Assembly: GCF_014230145.1 (NCBI RefSeq)
Contig: NZ_JACHVC010000006.1
Location: 62,001-126,000, forward strand
Reading direction: 5' to 3'
Length of the DNA: 64,000 bases
Source of the DNA: Pelagicoccus albus
GTDB taxonomy: Bacteria; Verrucomicrobiota; Verrucomicrobiia; Opitutales; Opitutaceae
Positions 1 through 8,709 of this stretch are shown piece by piece. The first letter of the stretch is position 1, and each line of letters begins with the position of its first letter. The position numbers and the translations under genes were made by a program. The notes under the pieces were generated by a model, which saw nothing but the letters and a program-made list of their open reading frames with translations, was not told the DNA's origin and did no database searches.

Positions 1-375
1 AAATTCGAGGCAACTGCAGGTGAGATCGATCAGGGGCAGGGCGAAACCAATTCAGCCATCGGGTGGCATCTACAAGGTTCCCGAATGTTTGGAGATACGG
101 TCGAGTTGCTCGTTCGGTATTCGCAAGTGGATACCGATGGCTACAAGCTCAAATTGTCCTCAGCTATTCGGAAGGCACCGTCATCTGGATACACTTATGA
201 AAACGTCGATTCTCTCTACTTAGGATCAAATTTCTATCTCAAGGGTAACAATTTAAAGCTTTCTCTTGGATATGAGTGGGGTGAGGGAAGCAATGCTTTG
301 AGCGGACCAGGACCTTTGAATGCGGTCGAAGAGATCGTATCCGGTTTTCGGGCTCGGACTCAGATAAAATTCTAG
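1..375 (+). CDS. C-terminal part of an outer-membrane beta-barrel (porin-like) protein, 5' end outside the window
   Basis: The reading frame is open from base 1 to a TAG at 373-375 (124 residues visible). It shows alternating polar and hydrophobic strands typical of barrel hairpins (for example LYLGSNFYLKGNNLKLSLGY) and ends in a phenylalanine (QIKF), the usual C-terminal residue for BAM-dependent barrel insertion. The strand pattern resembles phosphate-selective porins of the OprO/OprP type, but too little is present to fix the family. It converges with the secretion operon on the other strand, with a shared hairpin terminator between them. Confidence 0.6.
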   Translation, partial: KFEATAGEIDQGQGETNSAIGWHLQGSRMFGDTVELLVRYSQVDTDGYKLKLSSAIRKAPSSGYTYENVDSLYLGSNFYLKGNNLKLSLGYEWGEGSNALSGPGPLNAVEEIVSGFRARTQIKF

Positions 376-407
376 AATAGCAAAAGCTCGTCCTTCGAAT
401 GAATGAA

Positions 408-438
408 AAAGCCATGGATACTTACTATCCATGGCTTT
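408..438. terminator. Bidirectional hairpin terminator
   Basis: A perfect 13-bp inverted repeat (AAAGCCATGGATA / TATCCATGGCTTT) with a 5-base loop lies between two convergent genes. The U-tract is weak on both sides, but position and stem strength fit a shared terminator. Confidence 0.7.
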
Positions 439-462
439 CAAAATTCGTGTATCGGAGATGAA

Positions 463-1659
463 CTATCTCTCGGTGAGAGCGTTCATTTTGGCGCGCATGA
501 GCGGTTTGAAGATATAATCCAAAATCGTTTTCTCACCGGTCAAGATGTCGACCTCGGCTTGCATGCCAGGTATGACCTTAAACTTTTCCTTGCCGGTTTT
601 TAGGGTTCGCTCGCCGGTGCGAACTCGGATCGTGTAGTAGCTATCTCCTTGTTCGTCCATCATCGTGTCGGCGCTGATGTGCTCAACGACTCCTTTGAGT
701 CCTCCGTAGATCGAGAAGTCGTAGGCCGTTAGTTTCACCGTAGCTTCTTGGCCCGGGTGGATGAACGCGATGTCAGAAGGAAGAACCTTCGCTTCCACGA
801 TGAGTTCGTTTTCGAGCGGCACGATTTCGATGATAGGCTCGCCCGAGCGAATGACGCCACCAATGGTATTGAAATGAACTTTGTTTATGATGCCGCTTAC
901 TGGAGCAAGCACGCTGGCGCGACGAATTTTGTCCTTGAATGCGACGATGCTTTGCTCAATGCGGGCAAGTTGAACTTCCGCTTCGCTCTTTTGAGCGAGG
1001 GCGTCCTTTGTATACTCAGAGCGGATACGTGCAAGTTCCGCTTCTGTGTCGTTCATAGCCGACTCGAGTCGAAGTAATTCCACTTGAGATACGATACCCT
1101 TTTCCGCGAGAGGTCGTGTCATTTCGAGCTCTTCCGTTTTAAGGGACAAACTTTTGGTGAGGTGTTGGATGCTCTCCTCTAGGTTGACTCGTTTGCTATC
1201 AAAGAGACGGGTCTCACTCTCCACCAGATCAGGACGCTTCTCCAAGATTTGTTCAGGAAATTCGATTTTTGATCTATCGGAGGCTTCCGCCTCGAGCCGG
1301 GAGATCGTGGCTAGCAGGCTGTCTCTTTGGGTGGTGCTGTCATTGAGATTAGCTGTGAAAGCGGTGGTATCGAGTTCGAGGAGCGGATCCTTTTCTAGCA
1401 CGACATCGCCCTCGGAAACGTTGAGTTTGGCGAGCATGCCGCCCTCAAGGTTTTGTACTACCTGAAGGAATTTTCCGGGAACGATTTTACCTTGGCCCTT
1501 GGTAATTTCGTCGACGGAAGACGTACCGGCCCAGAAGGTAAACGCGGCTGCGAGGCCTACGATTACGAGGAGAAGCATACTTGCGTAAGGACTCCGGTTT
1601 TCCAGAAAAGCAGCTTTGGAATCTGCTACGAAGTCGAGATCGCTCTTTGTTGGTTTCAT
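463..1659 (-). CDS. HlyD/LapC-type periplasmic adaptor of a type I secretion system
   Basis: 398 residues. It is a membrane-fusion protein linking an inner-membrane ABC exporter to a TolC channel across the periplasm. One N-terminal membrane helix (about residues 26-45) follows a short cytoplasmic segment. Then come a biotinyl-lipoyl-like half (GKIVPGKFLQVVQNLEGG), a long coiled coil (about 95-240) and the second lipoyl/beta-barrel half (VLAPVSGIINKVHFNTIGGVI). This is the usual HlyD order and length. It is the last gene of the operon and starts 36 bases after the ABC exporter stop. No substrate protein is recognisable in the window. Confidence 0.93.
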   Translation of the reverse strand: MKPTKSDLDFVADSKAAFLENRSPYASMLLLVIVGLAAAFTFWAGTSSVDEITKGQGKIVPGKFLQVVQNLEGGMLAKLNVSEGDVVLEKDPLLELDTTAFTANLNDSTTQRDSLLATISRLEAEASDRSKIEFPEQILEKRPDLVESETRLFDSKRVNLEESIQHLTKSLSLKTEELEMTRPLAEKGIVSQVELLRLESAMNDTEAELARIRSEYTKDALAQKSEAEVQLARIEQSIVAFKDKIRRASVLAPVSGIINKVHFNTIGGVIRSGEPIIEIVPLENELIVEAKVLPSDIAFIHPGQEATVKLTAYDFSIYGGLKGVVEHISADTMMDEQGDSYYTIRVRTGERTLKTGKEKFKVIPGMQAEVDILTGEKTILDYIFKPLMRAKMNALTER

Positions 1660-1695
1660 TTGGGAAATTGTTGGAGCTGTTGCTTGAGTCGTGGC

Positions 1696-3930
1696 CTAGT
1701 TTCTGCCGGCTCCTCCTGAGAGTTGACGCATAACCTCGGCTTTTGGTCCGTTTGCGGCGATGCGGCCTTGGTCCATTACGATGATTCGATCTGCAAGTTT
1801 CAGCATCGATGGCTTGTGGGTAGAGAGTACGAGAGTACGGCCTGCTTCGTTAGCGTACTTGTCCATGCTCGCGATGAACTCACGCTCCGCGTTGGCGTCC
1901 ATGGCGCTTGTTGGCTCGTCCATGACGAGGGCAGGTGGCTTGGAGATAAGAGCTCTGGCAATGTTTATCGCTTGGCGTTGTCCACCGGAAAGTCGCTCTC
2001 CACGTTCGCCGATTGGAAGGTCGTAACCCATTGGGTGACGCGAGGCGTAGCGTTCCACTCCTGAGATGGTGGATGCTTCCAGCAGATCTTCTTCGTCCGC
2101 CCAAGGAGCTCCCATCAATATGTTTTCCTTTAGCGAGCCAAAGAACAAGTTGTTGTCCTGAGCGATGTAACCGATGCGTCGGCGAAGTTCAGCAGGATCG
2201 AGTTGGCGAATGTCGGTACCGTTTACCAGAATCATGCCAGAAGTCGGTTGATAGAAACCGAGGATCAGGCGAAGCAAGGTACTTTTTCCGGATCCCACTC
2301 GACCGAGAATAGCTACTTTTTCGCCCGGCTCGATTGTGAAATTTGCATTTCTGACTGCTGGCTCGGTGTCTTCCGAATAGGAGAATGAAACGTCCTTGAA
2401 TTCGATGCTCGGACGGAAGTTCTCCTTGCGAATATAGTTGCGGTCGCTTTCACGCTCCTGAGGGAGATCCACGATCTCGTTTAATCCTTTCAAGGACACG
2501 AGGGACTGCTGCAGACGGGAAAGTAGAGATGCTACTTGGCCGATGGGAGCCATGGCTCTTCCGGAAAGGATGGTACAACCAATTAAGGCCCCCATGCTCA
2601 TTTCTCCGTCACGAATTCTGAATACGGAAGCGACCACTATGATGACTGATACCATTTGGGTAACGAACACCGTGAAGTTCATGGCGGCTGCTGAAATGCG
2701 GCGAGAAGCGACTTCACTCTTGGCGGAAGTACCCAGGAAGTTTTCCATCTTTCGTTGGAAGATCCCAGATGCCGAGAGTCCGCGAATCGCTTCGAATCCA
2801 CCAATGGCCTCCACTAAGAGCGCGTGTTTCTGGGCCGAAGAACCGTGCGAAGCGAGGGCTGCCTTTTTCAGTGGGAAGTGCAGAATAGCTCCCAGTGTAA
2901 GGATAATGATGATACCAGCTGCAGGGATCGCTGCCACCCATCCGGCGATGAAGTACATGAATCCAATAAAGAGGAGTACAAAGGGTAGGTCCACCATGGT
3001 GGCGAGAGTTGCCGATGTGAAAAATTCACGGAGGCTCTCGTAGCCCTTTACCTGATTCGCAAAGCTACCAGCAGATGCAGGTTTGTGCTCCATTTTGATG
3101 CCGAGCACTCGCTGGAAGATGAAGCTGGAGAGGAGGATATCTGCGTTTTTCCCTGCCTTATCTATCAGAGCGCTGCGCAAGGTCTTTAGGAGGAAGTCGA
3201 AACCATATACCAGGGTGACTCCGCTTGCCAGAACCCAGAGCGTGTCAATGGCATTGTTAGGAATCACGCGGTCGTACACGTTCATGACGAACATGGAACC
3301 GGCTACGGCGAAGAGATTTATGAATACCGCTGCAATTAGGACGTTGCGATAGACTTTGCGGTATTTCCAAAGGGTTCCCCAGAACCAGTTCTTTGATTTT
3401 ATGGAGCTCTCGTCTTCGCCCGCTCGGGAGTCGAAGGCGAATTGCGGCTTCAGGAAAATGGAAGTGCCGATGTATTCAGATTCCAATTTTTCTGCGTCCA
3501 AAGTGATTTGGCCAGATCCTGTTTCCGGTAGGATGACTGTATAGCCTTCCGAGTTCTTTCCGGTTAGAACCGCAGCACGGTTGTCTTTAAGCAACAATAC
3601 GCACGGAAAGACCAGTTCGGGAATCGCTCCGAGTTTTCGTTTTACGAGTCGTGCTGAGAAATTAGCGCTATTGGCCGCTCGCACGAAGAGGCGAGGGGTC
3701 AAACGGTTATCTACGAGAGGTAGCCCAGCTGTGAGTACGTCTCCAGATAGCTGACGGTCGTGCAGCTTGCCGATTAGAATGAGGCAATCCAGCAATTGAT
3801 CGTCGAATACGCGAGTGTCCGTGTCGGAATTGGCGTTAGACTCCACCGTATCCTTAGCAGGAATACGAGGTTTGGGCGCTGTCGTCCGTACCGTAGGAGC
3901 TAGCCTTTGGTTTTTCTTGTCGGAGATCAT
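1696..3930 (-). CDS. Type I secretion ABC exporter with degenerate C39-like N-domain (LapB type)
   Basis: 744 residues. An N-terminal domain (about 40-165) resembles the C39 peptidase fold but lacks the catalytic cysteine context, as in LapB/HlyB exporters that do not cleave their substrate. Six membrane helices follow (about 195-470), then an ABC domain. The ABC domain has a Walker A motif GRVGSGKST near residue 543, the signature LSGGQRQ near 648, and a Walker B ending in a DEP motif near 665. The family exports RTX-type adhesins or toxins in one step through HlyD and TolC partners, and both flank this gene. Its ATG overlaps the stop of the upstream regulator by one base (TAATG), suggesting translational coupling. 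Confidence 0.95.
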   Translation of the reverse strand: MISDKKNQRLAPTVRTTAPKPRIPAKDTVESNANSDTDTRVFDDQLLDCLILIGKLHDRQLSGDVLTAGLPLVDNRLTPRLFVRAANSANFSARLVKRKLGAIPELVFPCVLLLKDNRAAVLTGKNSEGYTVILPETGSGQITLDAEKLESEYIGTSIFLKPQFAFDSRAGEDESSIKSKNWFWGTLWKYRKVYRNVLIAAVFINLFAVAGSMFVMNVYDRVIPNNAIDTLWVLASGVTLVYGFDFLLKTLRSALIDKAGKNADILLSSFIFQRVLGIKMEHKPASAGSFANQVKGYESLREFFTSATLATMVDLPFVLLFIGFMYFIAGWVAAIPAAGIIIILTLGAILHFPLKKAALASHGSSAQKHALLVEAIGGFEAIRGLSASGIFQRKMENFLGTSAKSEVASRRISAAAMNFTVFVTQMVSVIIVVASVFRIRDGEMSMGALIGCTILSGRAMAPIGQVASLLSRLQQSLVSLKGLNEIVDLPQERESDRNYIRKENFRPSIEFKDVSFSYSEDTEPAVRNANFTIEPGEKVAILGRVGSGKSTLLRLILGFYQPTSGMILVNGTDIRQLDPAELRRRIGYIAQDNNLFFGSLKENILMGAPWADEEDLLEASTISGVERYASRHPMGYDLPIGERGERLSGGQRQAINIARALISKPPALVMDEPTSAMDANAEREFIASMDKYANEAGRTLVLSTHKPSMLKLADRIIVMDQGRIAANGPKAEVMRQLSGGAGRN

Positions 3931-4805
3931 TATAGGTTGCTGGTCAGATCTATGAGGGATTCGTGGAGTTGCTCCATTTCGCGCAACTTACGCTCCAACT
4001 CGCGTTGTTCGGTGATGTCCTCGATGGTGCCTTCCAGGACAATTTTGCCGTTGGTAGCGTCCTGGATGGACCAGACATTCACGACCGACTCCATGATGGA
4101 GTCGTCTTGGCGGTGGAAAATCGCTTCGAAGCGTCCGCCCTTCTGGGCTTGGTCGGAGAGGGCCACTGTTGAGGCGACGTGGCTTTGGTAATCGTAGAGT
4201 TCGGGGACGAGTTTTTCCGAGGCTTTGAGGCATTGCTCTCTCGATTCGAAACCGAGCGAGGTGGCTAGGTATTCGTTTACGTCGAGTATATTGCTCTGCT
4301 CATCGCAGCGGAAGATTCCGATGGCCGCATTTTCGAAGAAGCCTCGATATTGAGCTTCGCTCTCCCGTAGCTTGCTTTCGAGTCGTACTTTTTCGCGCCG
4401 GTTGGCGGCATCTTTCAAGTGACTCTCGATCGCAGGAATGAGTCGGGCGGTATTGCCCTTCATTATGTAGTCTTGAGCGCCCATCTTCATGAGGTCGACG
4501 GCGGTCTCTTCTCCGATCTTGCCGGAAACTAGGATGAAGGGGATGTCGAGATTGTAGGAAAGGAAGAGCTGCAGGGCCTTCATACCGTCGAAGGCGGGCA
4601 TCTGGTAGTCGGAGATGACGATGTCCCAGCTTGCGGTATCCAACTGCTCCTTCATGTCGTCGTGTGTTTCCACGCGAGCGCTGGCAACTTCGTACCCGTT
4701 TTTCTTCAGCAGGTTGACGGTGAATTTGGCCTCTATCTTGGAGTCTTCAACGATGAGGACTCTGAGCGAGCCTTTGCCGGTCCTTGTCTCTTGCTCGGAA
4801 CTCAT
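3930..4805 (-). CDS. REC-PAS response regulator without output or kinase domain, inside the secretion operon
   Basis: 291 residues. A receiver domain (about 15-130) has the acidic pair VEDS and the phospho-acceptor segment VISDYQMP. A coiled linker and one PAS domain (about 150-275) follow, and the protein stops in a coiled helix (about 275-291) where a kinase or cyclase would normally begin. There is no DNA-binding, GGDEF or histidine kinase domain. It lies between tolC and the ABC exporter, is co-directional with both, and overlaps the exporter start by one base. An adaptor role in controlling secretion is inference. A truncated hybrid kinase is the alternative, but the tight coupling argues that this is the natural end. 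Confidence 0.85.
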   Translation of the reverse strand: MSSEQETRTGKGSLRVLIVEDSKIEAKFTVNLLKKNGYEVASARVETHDDMKEQLDTASWDIVISDYQMPAFDGMKALQLFLSYNLDIPFILVSGKIGEETAVDLMKMGAQDYIMKGNTARLIPAIESHLKDAANRREKVRLESKLRESEAQYRGFFENAAIGIFRCDEQSNILDVNEYLATSLGFESREQCLKASEKLVPELYDYQSHVASTVALSDQAQKGGRFEAIFHRQDDSIMESVVNVWSIQDATNGKIVLEGTIEDITEQRELERKLREMEQLHESLIDLTSNL

Positions 4806-4829
4806 TGGATTTTAAGGGATGTTGGTGGG

Positions 4830-6077
4830 CTATTGGTTGATGGATTCGCTAAGGATGCCCATCGCTGCTAGAAGGCGATAAGCGGCTTGCAGGCGGTTTA
4901 AGCGTTCTTCCTCGACTGAGGCTCGAGCTGAAGAAAGTTCGTTTTCTACGTCCAAAAGGTTGATGAGGGGTCGTTTGCCCAACTCGAACTGGTCGTGGTA
5001 GGCGTCTACAACGCTTTCCATCGAATCGCGGTGGCTTCGGAGGAGGAAGATTCTCTCGTCGATGGAGAGTAGGTCGTTCCATGCATTGGCGAATTCGGTT
5101 TCTGCTTGGATTTGTTCACCTTGGAGTTTCCAGTCTGCTTCGCTGATCTGGGAATTAGCCTTGTTGATTTCGGCTCTCCGCTTTCCGCCGTCGAAAATAT
5201 TGTAGGAAAGGGTAATAAGGGCCATCGCGTCTTCCTGGACCTTTTCGTAGCGATTGGATTCTTCCACATCGCCCTCGACTACGAAGTTCAACTTGGGACG
5301 AAATGAGCTTTCAGCGACTTTGCGGCGTGAGTAGCTCGCTTGCAGTTCTGAGTGGGCAGCTCGAATGCTAGGGTTCTTGTCGAGGTTTACCTCGTCGATA
5401 GATTCGGGCACGGCCCAAGTTGGAAATTCTGGTTCGATCAGATGAGTCGGATAGTTACCCGTCAGTTTCACGAATTTGGCGCTCGCTGTATTAAGCTGTC
5501 GCTTACGGGTCTCCAGGCTAGCTTTCGCCATCGCCAAGCGAGCTTCGACGAGCATGACATCCGCCTTAGGGCCCGCTCCGGCACGATATTTCTCCCTGAT
5601 CTTCTCCAAGGCATCCTGGTGGAGGTATACGCTCTGTTCTGCGAGATGGATGAGACGGGTATACTTGAGAACGTTGGTGTAAGTCGTGACGAGCTCGAGA
5701 GCGATTTCCTCTTTGGTCTTACGCAGAGTTTGCTCGCTAGTGGCGAGGTTTGCTTGCGCTTCGGAAATTCGGTGGCGGGTGTTGCCTCCATCATAGAGTA
5801 GCTGGCGGCCGCTCAAGGCTGCGTTTCCTGTTTCGCCGAAGACTTGGATTCCATCTTCGTTTCCGAAACGTTCTTCACCTCCGCGGAGGTTGAGCGAGAG
5901 TTGGGGGCGAAGGTTGGATCGCTCGGAATTCAGAGTTTCGGATTCGATCTGAACTCTCGATTCGAGAGCCTTCACTTGCGGGTAGCGCTCAAGGGTGGCG
6001 CTGAGGGCTTCGCTCAGTGACTGAGCTGAAATCGGAGCGGAACAGCACAGACCTGCGAGAGTCGCGGTTATAAACAA
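4830..6077 (-). CDS. TolC/LapE-like outer-membrane efflux channel of the type I secretion system
   Basis: 415 residues with a hydrophobic signal segment ending near ISAQS, followed by the long helical repeats of the TolC family (two OEP domains, about 25-210 and 230-405). The conserved N-terminal pattern YPQVKALESRV is present. It is the first gene of the four-gene operon. The track start is TTG at 6077. I found no in-frame ATG or GTG between it and the upstream stop, and a CTG further upstream would add a basic n-region, so the true start is uncertain and non-ATG. Function is inferred from family and context. Confidence 0.9.
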   Translation of the reverse strand: MFITATLAGLCCSAPISAQSLSEALSATLERYPQVKALESRVQIESETLNSERSNLRPQLSLNLRGGEERFGNEDGIQVFGETGNAALSGRQLLYDGGNTRHRISEAQANLATSEQTLRKTKEEIALELVTTYTNVLKYTRLIHLAEQSVYLHQDALEKIREKYRAGAGPKADVMLVEARLAMAKASLETRKRQLNTASAKFVKLTGNYPTHLIEPEFPTWAVPESIDEVNLDKNPSIRAAHSELQASYSRRKVAESSFRPKLNFVVEGDVEESNRYEKVQEDAMALITLSYNIFDGGKRRAEINKANSQISEADWKLQGEQIQAETEFANAWNDLLSIDERIFLLRSHRDSMESVVDAYHDQFELGKRPLINLLDVENELSSARASVEEERLNRLQAAYRLLAAMGILSESINQ

Positions 6078-6141
6078 GCGAGACCAGAGGCTTCGAGGTG
6101 ATCCGCTGTCTTGCGTGGATAGACTGTGATTTTGAGTTTTC

Positions 6142-6171
6142 AGAGTGCTAACTGTTTAGGTTCGGCACTCT
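6142..6171. promoter_or_regulatory. Inverted repeat upstream of the secretion operon
   Basis: AGAGTGC at 6142-6148 is repeated in inverted form as GCACTCT at 6165-6171. It lies about 65-95 bases before the start of the first operon gene. It could be an operator or a leader hairpin; no regulator is identified. Confidence 0.3.
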
Positions 6172-6271
6172 AATATCGTTTTCCAGAATCCAAACTTTAG
6201 CTCCCGACCGCCTAGAGTAAAAAAACCTAGGAACTAGGGAGAAGTAGTAGTTGAACTGGTACGAAAACTCA

Positions 6272-6299
6272 GATCAGAGCCTCCAACGCGGCTCTGATC
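6272..6299 (-). terminator. Terminator of the bisphosphate nucleotidase gene
   Basis: A perfect 10-bp stem (GATCAGAGCC / GGCTCTGATC) with an 8-base loop. On the minus strand it is followed by TGAGTTTTCG, a short U-rich tail. It lies about 70 bases beyond the stop of the gene at 6369-7358. The rest of 6078-6368 holds only this hairpin and the presumed tolC promoter region. Confidence 0.7.
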
Positions 6300-6368
6300 C
6301 CTCAAAATACGCGCCCTTTGCAGAAAATACTTTCCCAGGGCACGATTCGGGAAGGCGGTAGCCTTGTT

Positions 6369-7358
6369 CTACTGACCCGATGCGACGACTGCTTTTACCA
6401 CTGGTTCATAAACTCTAGGAGATGTTGCTACGATTCCTTTGTTCTCCTTTAGAGTCCGACCAATCGAAAAGTCGAGTGGGCTACCCAGTGTATCGCAAAT
6501 TTTGCCACCTGCTTCCAGGAGCACGATGTAACCTGCCGCGTGGTCCCAAATCTTTTCCTCGTAGCCTGGACGAGTCGGCAGACGCAAGTAGACCGATGCT
6601 TGTCCTCGTGAAACGGCAGCATATTTGCATTGGCTATCCATGCGAAACGGTTCCACGGCGGTTCCAAGAGCTTCGGTGATTTGGGCCGAGCGGCCGTGGG
6701 CGGTGTGCCCGGACTCTACGGACTCGCAGAATACCGCCTTGGCCGGGTCACTCACGGAGTCGGTGGATATGGATTTGCCCGTTCCGATGTCGCTCAAAGG
6801 CGCTTGAAAGGCTCCTTCTCCCTTAACTGCATATAGAATACATCCCTTTTCGGAATTTGGGTTTGCGGGGTCGACGGGCAGGTTTGGACAACCCAAGACA
6901 CCGAGAACCACCTCTCCGTTTTCGATCAGAGCCAGAGCCACGGCGTATTGTTCGCCTCTCAGGAATCCTTTTGTACCGTCGATGGGGTCGAGGGTCCAGA
7001 AACGCCCAGTGGAGCCGCCTTCGTGGTTGCCTCGATCGATTGCCGCTAGCACGGAATCGGCATCGAGCTCGGAATCGATCTTTTGGGCGTATTCGACGAC
7101 TTTCGAAAAGAGTTCCGCGTTCTCAGGCTTGCGAAGATCGGAGGAGTCTTCCTCGCCAACGGCTGGGTCCTCTGGAAAGGCGGTCGCCAAGGAAGACAAC
7201 ACGAGAGCTTGAGCTCCGTAGTCGGCTACTGTAACTGGCGATTTGTCGGCTTTATCATGCTTCTCGGAGTCGATAAGTCCGTGTTGGGCGGCGGCGCACA
7301 AAAGGGATGCTTTGCGTACTGCTTCTTTGGCGATGTTGAGTTCCTGTTCGAAAGACAT
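6369..7358 (-). CDS. 3'(2'),5'-bisphosphate nucleotidase (HAL2/SAL1-type inositol-phosphatase superfamily)
   Basis: 329 residues. Metal-binding motifs of the superfamily are present: GEED near residue 77, WTLDPIDGTKGF near 120-131, and WDHAAGYIVLLEAGG near 265-280. The insert between the first two motifs and the total length fit HAL2-like enzymes better than plain inositol monophosphatase. These remove the 3'-phosphate from adenosine 3',5'-bisphosphate, a by-product of sulfate activation, and are often lithium- and sodium-sensitive. ATG start. Monocistronic, with its own terminator. Substrate is assigned by family only. Confidence 0.88.
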   Translation of the reverse strand: MSFEQELNIAKEAVRKASLLCAAAQHGLIDSEKHDKADKSPVTVADYGAQALVLSSLATAFPEDPAVGEEDSSDLRKPENAELFSKVVEYAQKIDSELDADSVLAAIDRGNHEGGSTGRFWTLDPIDGTKGFLRGEQYAVALALIENGEVVLGVLGCPNLPVDPANPNSEKGCILYAVKGEGAFQAPLSDIGTGKSISTDSVSDPAKAVFCESVESGHTAHGRSAQITEALGTAVEPFRMDSQCKYAAVSRGQASVYLRLPTRPGYEEKIWDHAAGYIVLLEAGGKICDTLGSPLDFSIGRTLKENKGIVATSPRVYEPVVKAVVASGQ

Positions 7359-7436
7359 ACCGCGACAATGGAAAGCGTGCCGACTGGAGCAAGAAAGTCT
7401 TAACAGGGGCGATCGAAATGCTCTATAAATAGCCTC

Positions 7437-8291
7437 GTGTTAAAGACTATTGAACCCTGCCTCTTCTCCTTCGACCTAGAATGGATCCCCGACCCGCTGA
7501 GCGCGGAAATGCTGTACGGAGTAGATCCCACTGGAGTTCCGGGGCCGGAGGAAGCGATGAAGCGGCTTTGGAAAGAAGGCGGGGCTACGGAGGAGATGCC
7601 GCAGCCTTATCTAAAGACAGTACTTTGTCGCATCGTATCGGTGTCTGGAGTTCTGCGTGAAGTCGCCGGCGGCGAGGTGAAGCTCAAGCTCGTAACTTTG
7701 CCCGCTAAGGCTGGCGATGACGAGAAAGCCAAGGAACGGACGATCTTGAAGCAGTTGCTAAAGGCGATCGGCTCCCGTAAGCCGCAGCTCGTAGGGTACA
7801 ACTCTCACAATGCGGATGTGCCAATAATCGTGCAGCGGGCGATTGTGCACGGACTCTTTGGACAAAGAATGGGCGAGCGTCCGAACAAGCCATGGGAAGG
7901 GGTCGACTATTTCGCTACCAGCGGAGATCACAACGTGGATTTAGCTCCGATGGTGGGACGCTGGGGACAGACTCCCAAACTTCATGAAATTGCTACCCTT
8001 TCAGGCATTCCCGGAAAAGTAGACACGGAGGGCGGGTTTGTATCCGATCTCTGGTTGCAGGGGAAACTGCAGGATATTTTGGACTACAATGAGTTCGACG
8101 CCATCACGACTCACCTGTTGTGGGCTCGAATTGCTCATTTCTCAGGATTGCTAAGTTCAGAAAGCTACGAGCAAGAGCAAAGGCTCGTGCGAGAGTTGCT
8201 AGAGGACGAAATCGACAAGGGGAAAAAGCACTTCATCCGATATATCGAAGAATGGGAGCGACTGGAGAAAATGGCGAATAAACGCCTCTAA
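7437..8291 (+). CDS. Predicted 3'-5' exonuclease related to the PolB exonuclease domain
   Basis: 284 residues. DEDD-type motifs are visible: FSFDLEW (DxE) at about 10-16, GYNSHNADVPII near 121-132, and DYNEFDAITTHLLW near 219-232. These match the family of stand-alone PolB-like 3'-5' exonucleases (RNase H-like fold). The biological substrate of this family is poorly known. The start is GTG at 7437. Exo I lies so close to the N-terminus that no much later start is possible. The stop is 4 bases before the next gene, so the two are probably co-transcribed. Confidence 0.82.
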   Translation: MLKTIEPCLFSFDLEWIPDPLSAEMLYGVDPTGVPGPEEAMKRLWKEGGATEEMPQPYLKTVLCRIVSVSGVLREVAGGEVKLKLVTLPAKAGDDEKAKERTILKQLLKAIGSRKPQLVGYNSHNADVPIIVQRAIVHGLFGQRMGERPNKPWEGVDYFATSGDHNVDLAPMVGRWGQTPKLHEIATLSGIPGKVDTEGGFVSDLWLQGKLQDILDYNEFDAITTHLLWARIAHFSGLLSSESYEQEQRLVRELLEDEIDKGKKHFIRYIEEWERLEKMANKRL

Positions 8292-8295
8292 GGGG

Positions 8296-8709
8296 ATGAG
8301 GAAGGTCGCTAGTTACAATAGTTTGGATGAAGCCTATATTGTGGCTTCCTTCTTGGAAGGAAGTGGCTTGTCTCCAAATGTTCGCGACGCGTACACCGCC
8401 TCTGTTTACACGCCTCAAATTATTGGAGGCGTCTCTTTAGAGGTTCCCGATTACGAATATGAGAAGGCGAGAGTGCTGCTTGAGCTGCCCAGTGAAAAAG
8501 CGGAAATCAGTAAGACCTGCCCTTATTGCGGCTCGTCTAACTTGAAGATCAACGGACTTGGGCTCTTCCCCGTTTTAATGTGTTTGCTTACATTCGCTCC
8601 CCGCAAACACCGCTCCTCGCAAGGTTACCTGCTTGGATTGCAAGCAGGTTTCCAAACGTTGAAAGCGTGGCGGAGGGCTAGATTAGCTCCTTCAGGTCTT
8701 GCAGCGTGA
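8296..8709 (+). CDS. DUF2007 / zinc-ribbon protein with an apparent frameshift in its C-terminus
   Basis: The N-terminal 65 residues match the DUF2007 (putative signal-transducing) fold: YNSLDEAYIVASFLEGSGL, then GGVSLEVPDYEYEKARVLL. A first zinc knuckle CPYCGSSN follows. The paired second knuckle TCLDCKQ is not in this frame. It is encoded one base over at 8627-8647, running to a TGA at 8660-8662. Removing one C from the CCCC run at 8599-8602 joins the two frames into a 121-residue protein that stops before the convergent gene. As written, the frame runs on to 8709 and overlaps the SNF2 gene. The cause is a real frameshift mutation or a one-base sequence error. Confidence 0.75.
   Translation: MRKVASYNSLDEAYIVASFLEGSGLSPNVRDAYTASVYTPQIIGGVSLEVPDYEYEKARVLLELPSEKAEISKTCPYCGSSNLKINGLGLFPVLMCLLTFAPRKHRSSQGYLLGLQAGFQTLKAWRRARLAPSGLAA

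Noticed and set aside
2543-3043. 166-codon plus-strand frame across the ABC exporter
   Set aside because: Antisense shadow of a clearly conserved gene.
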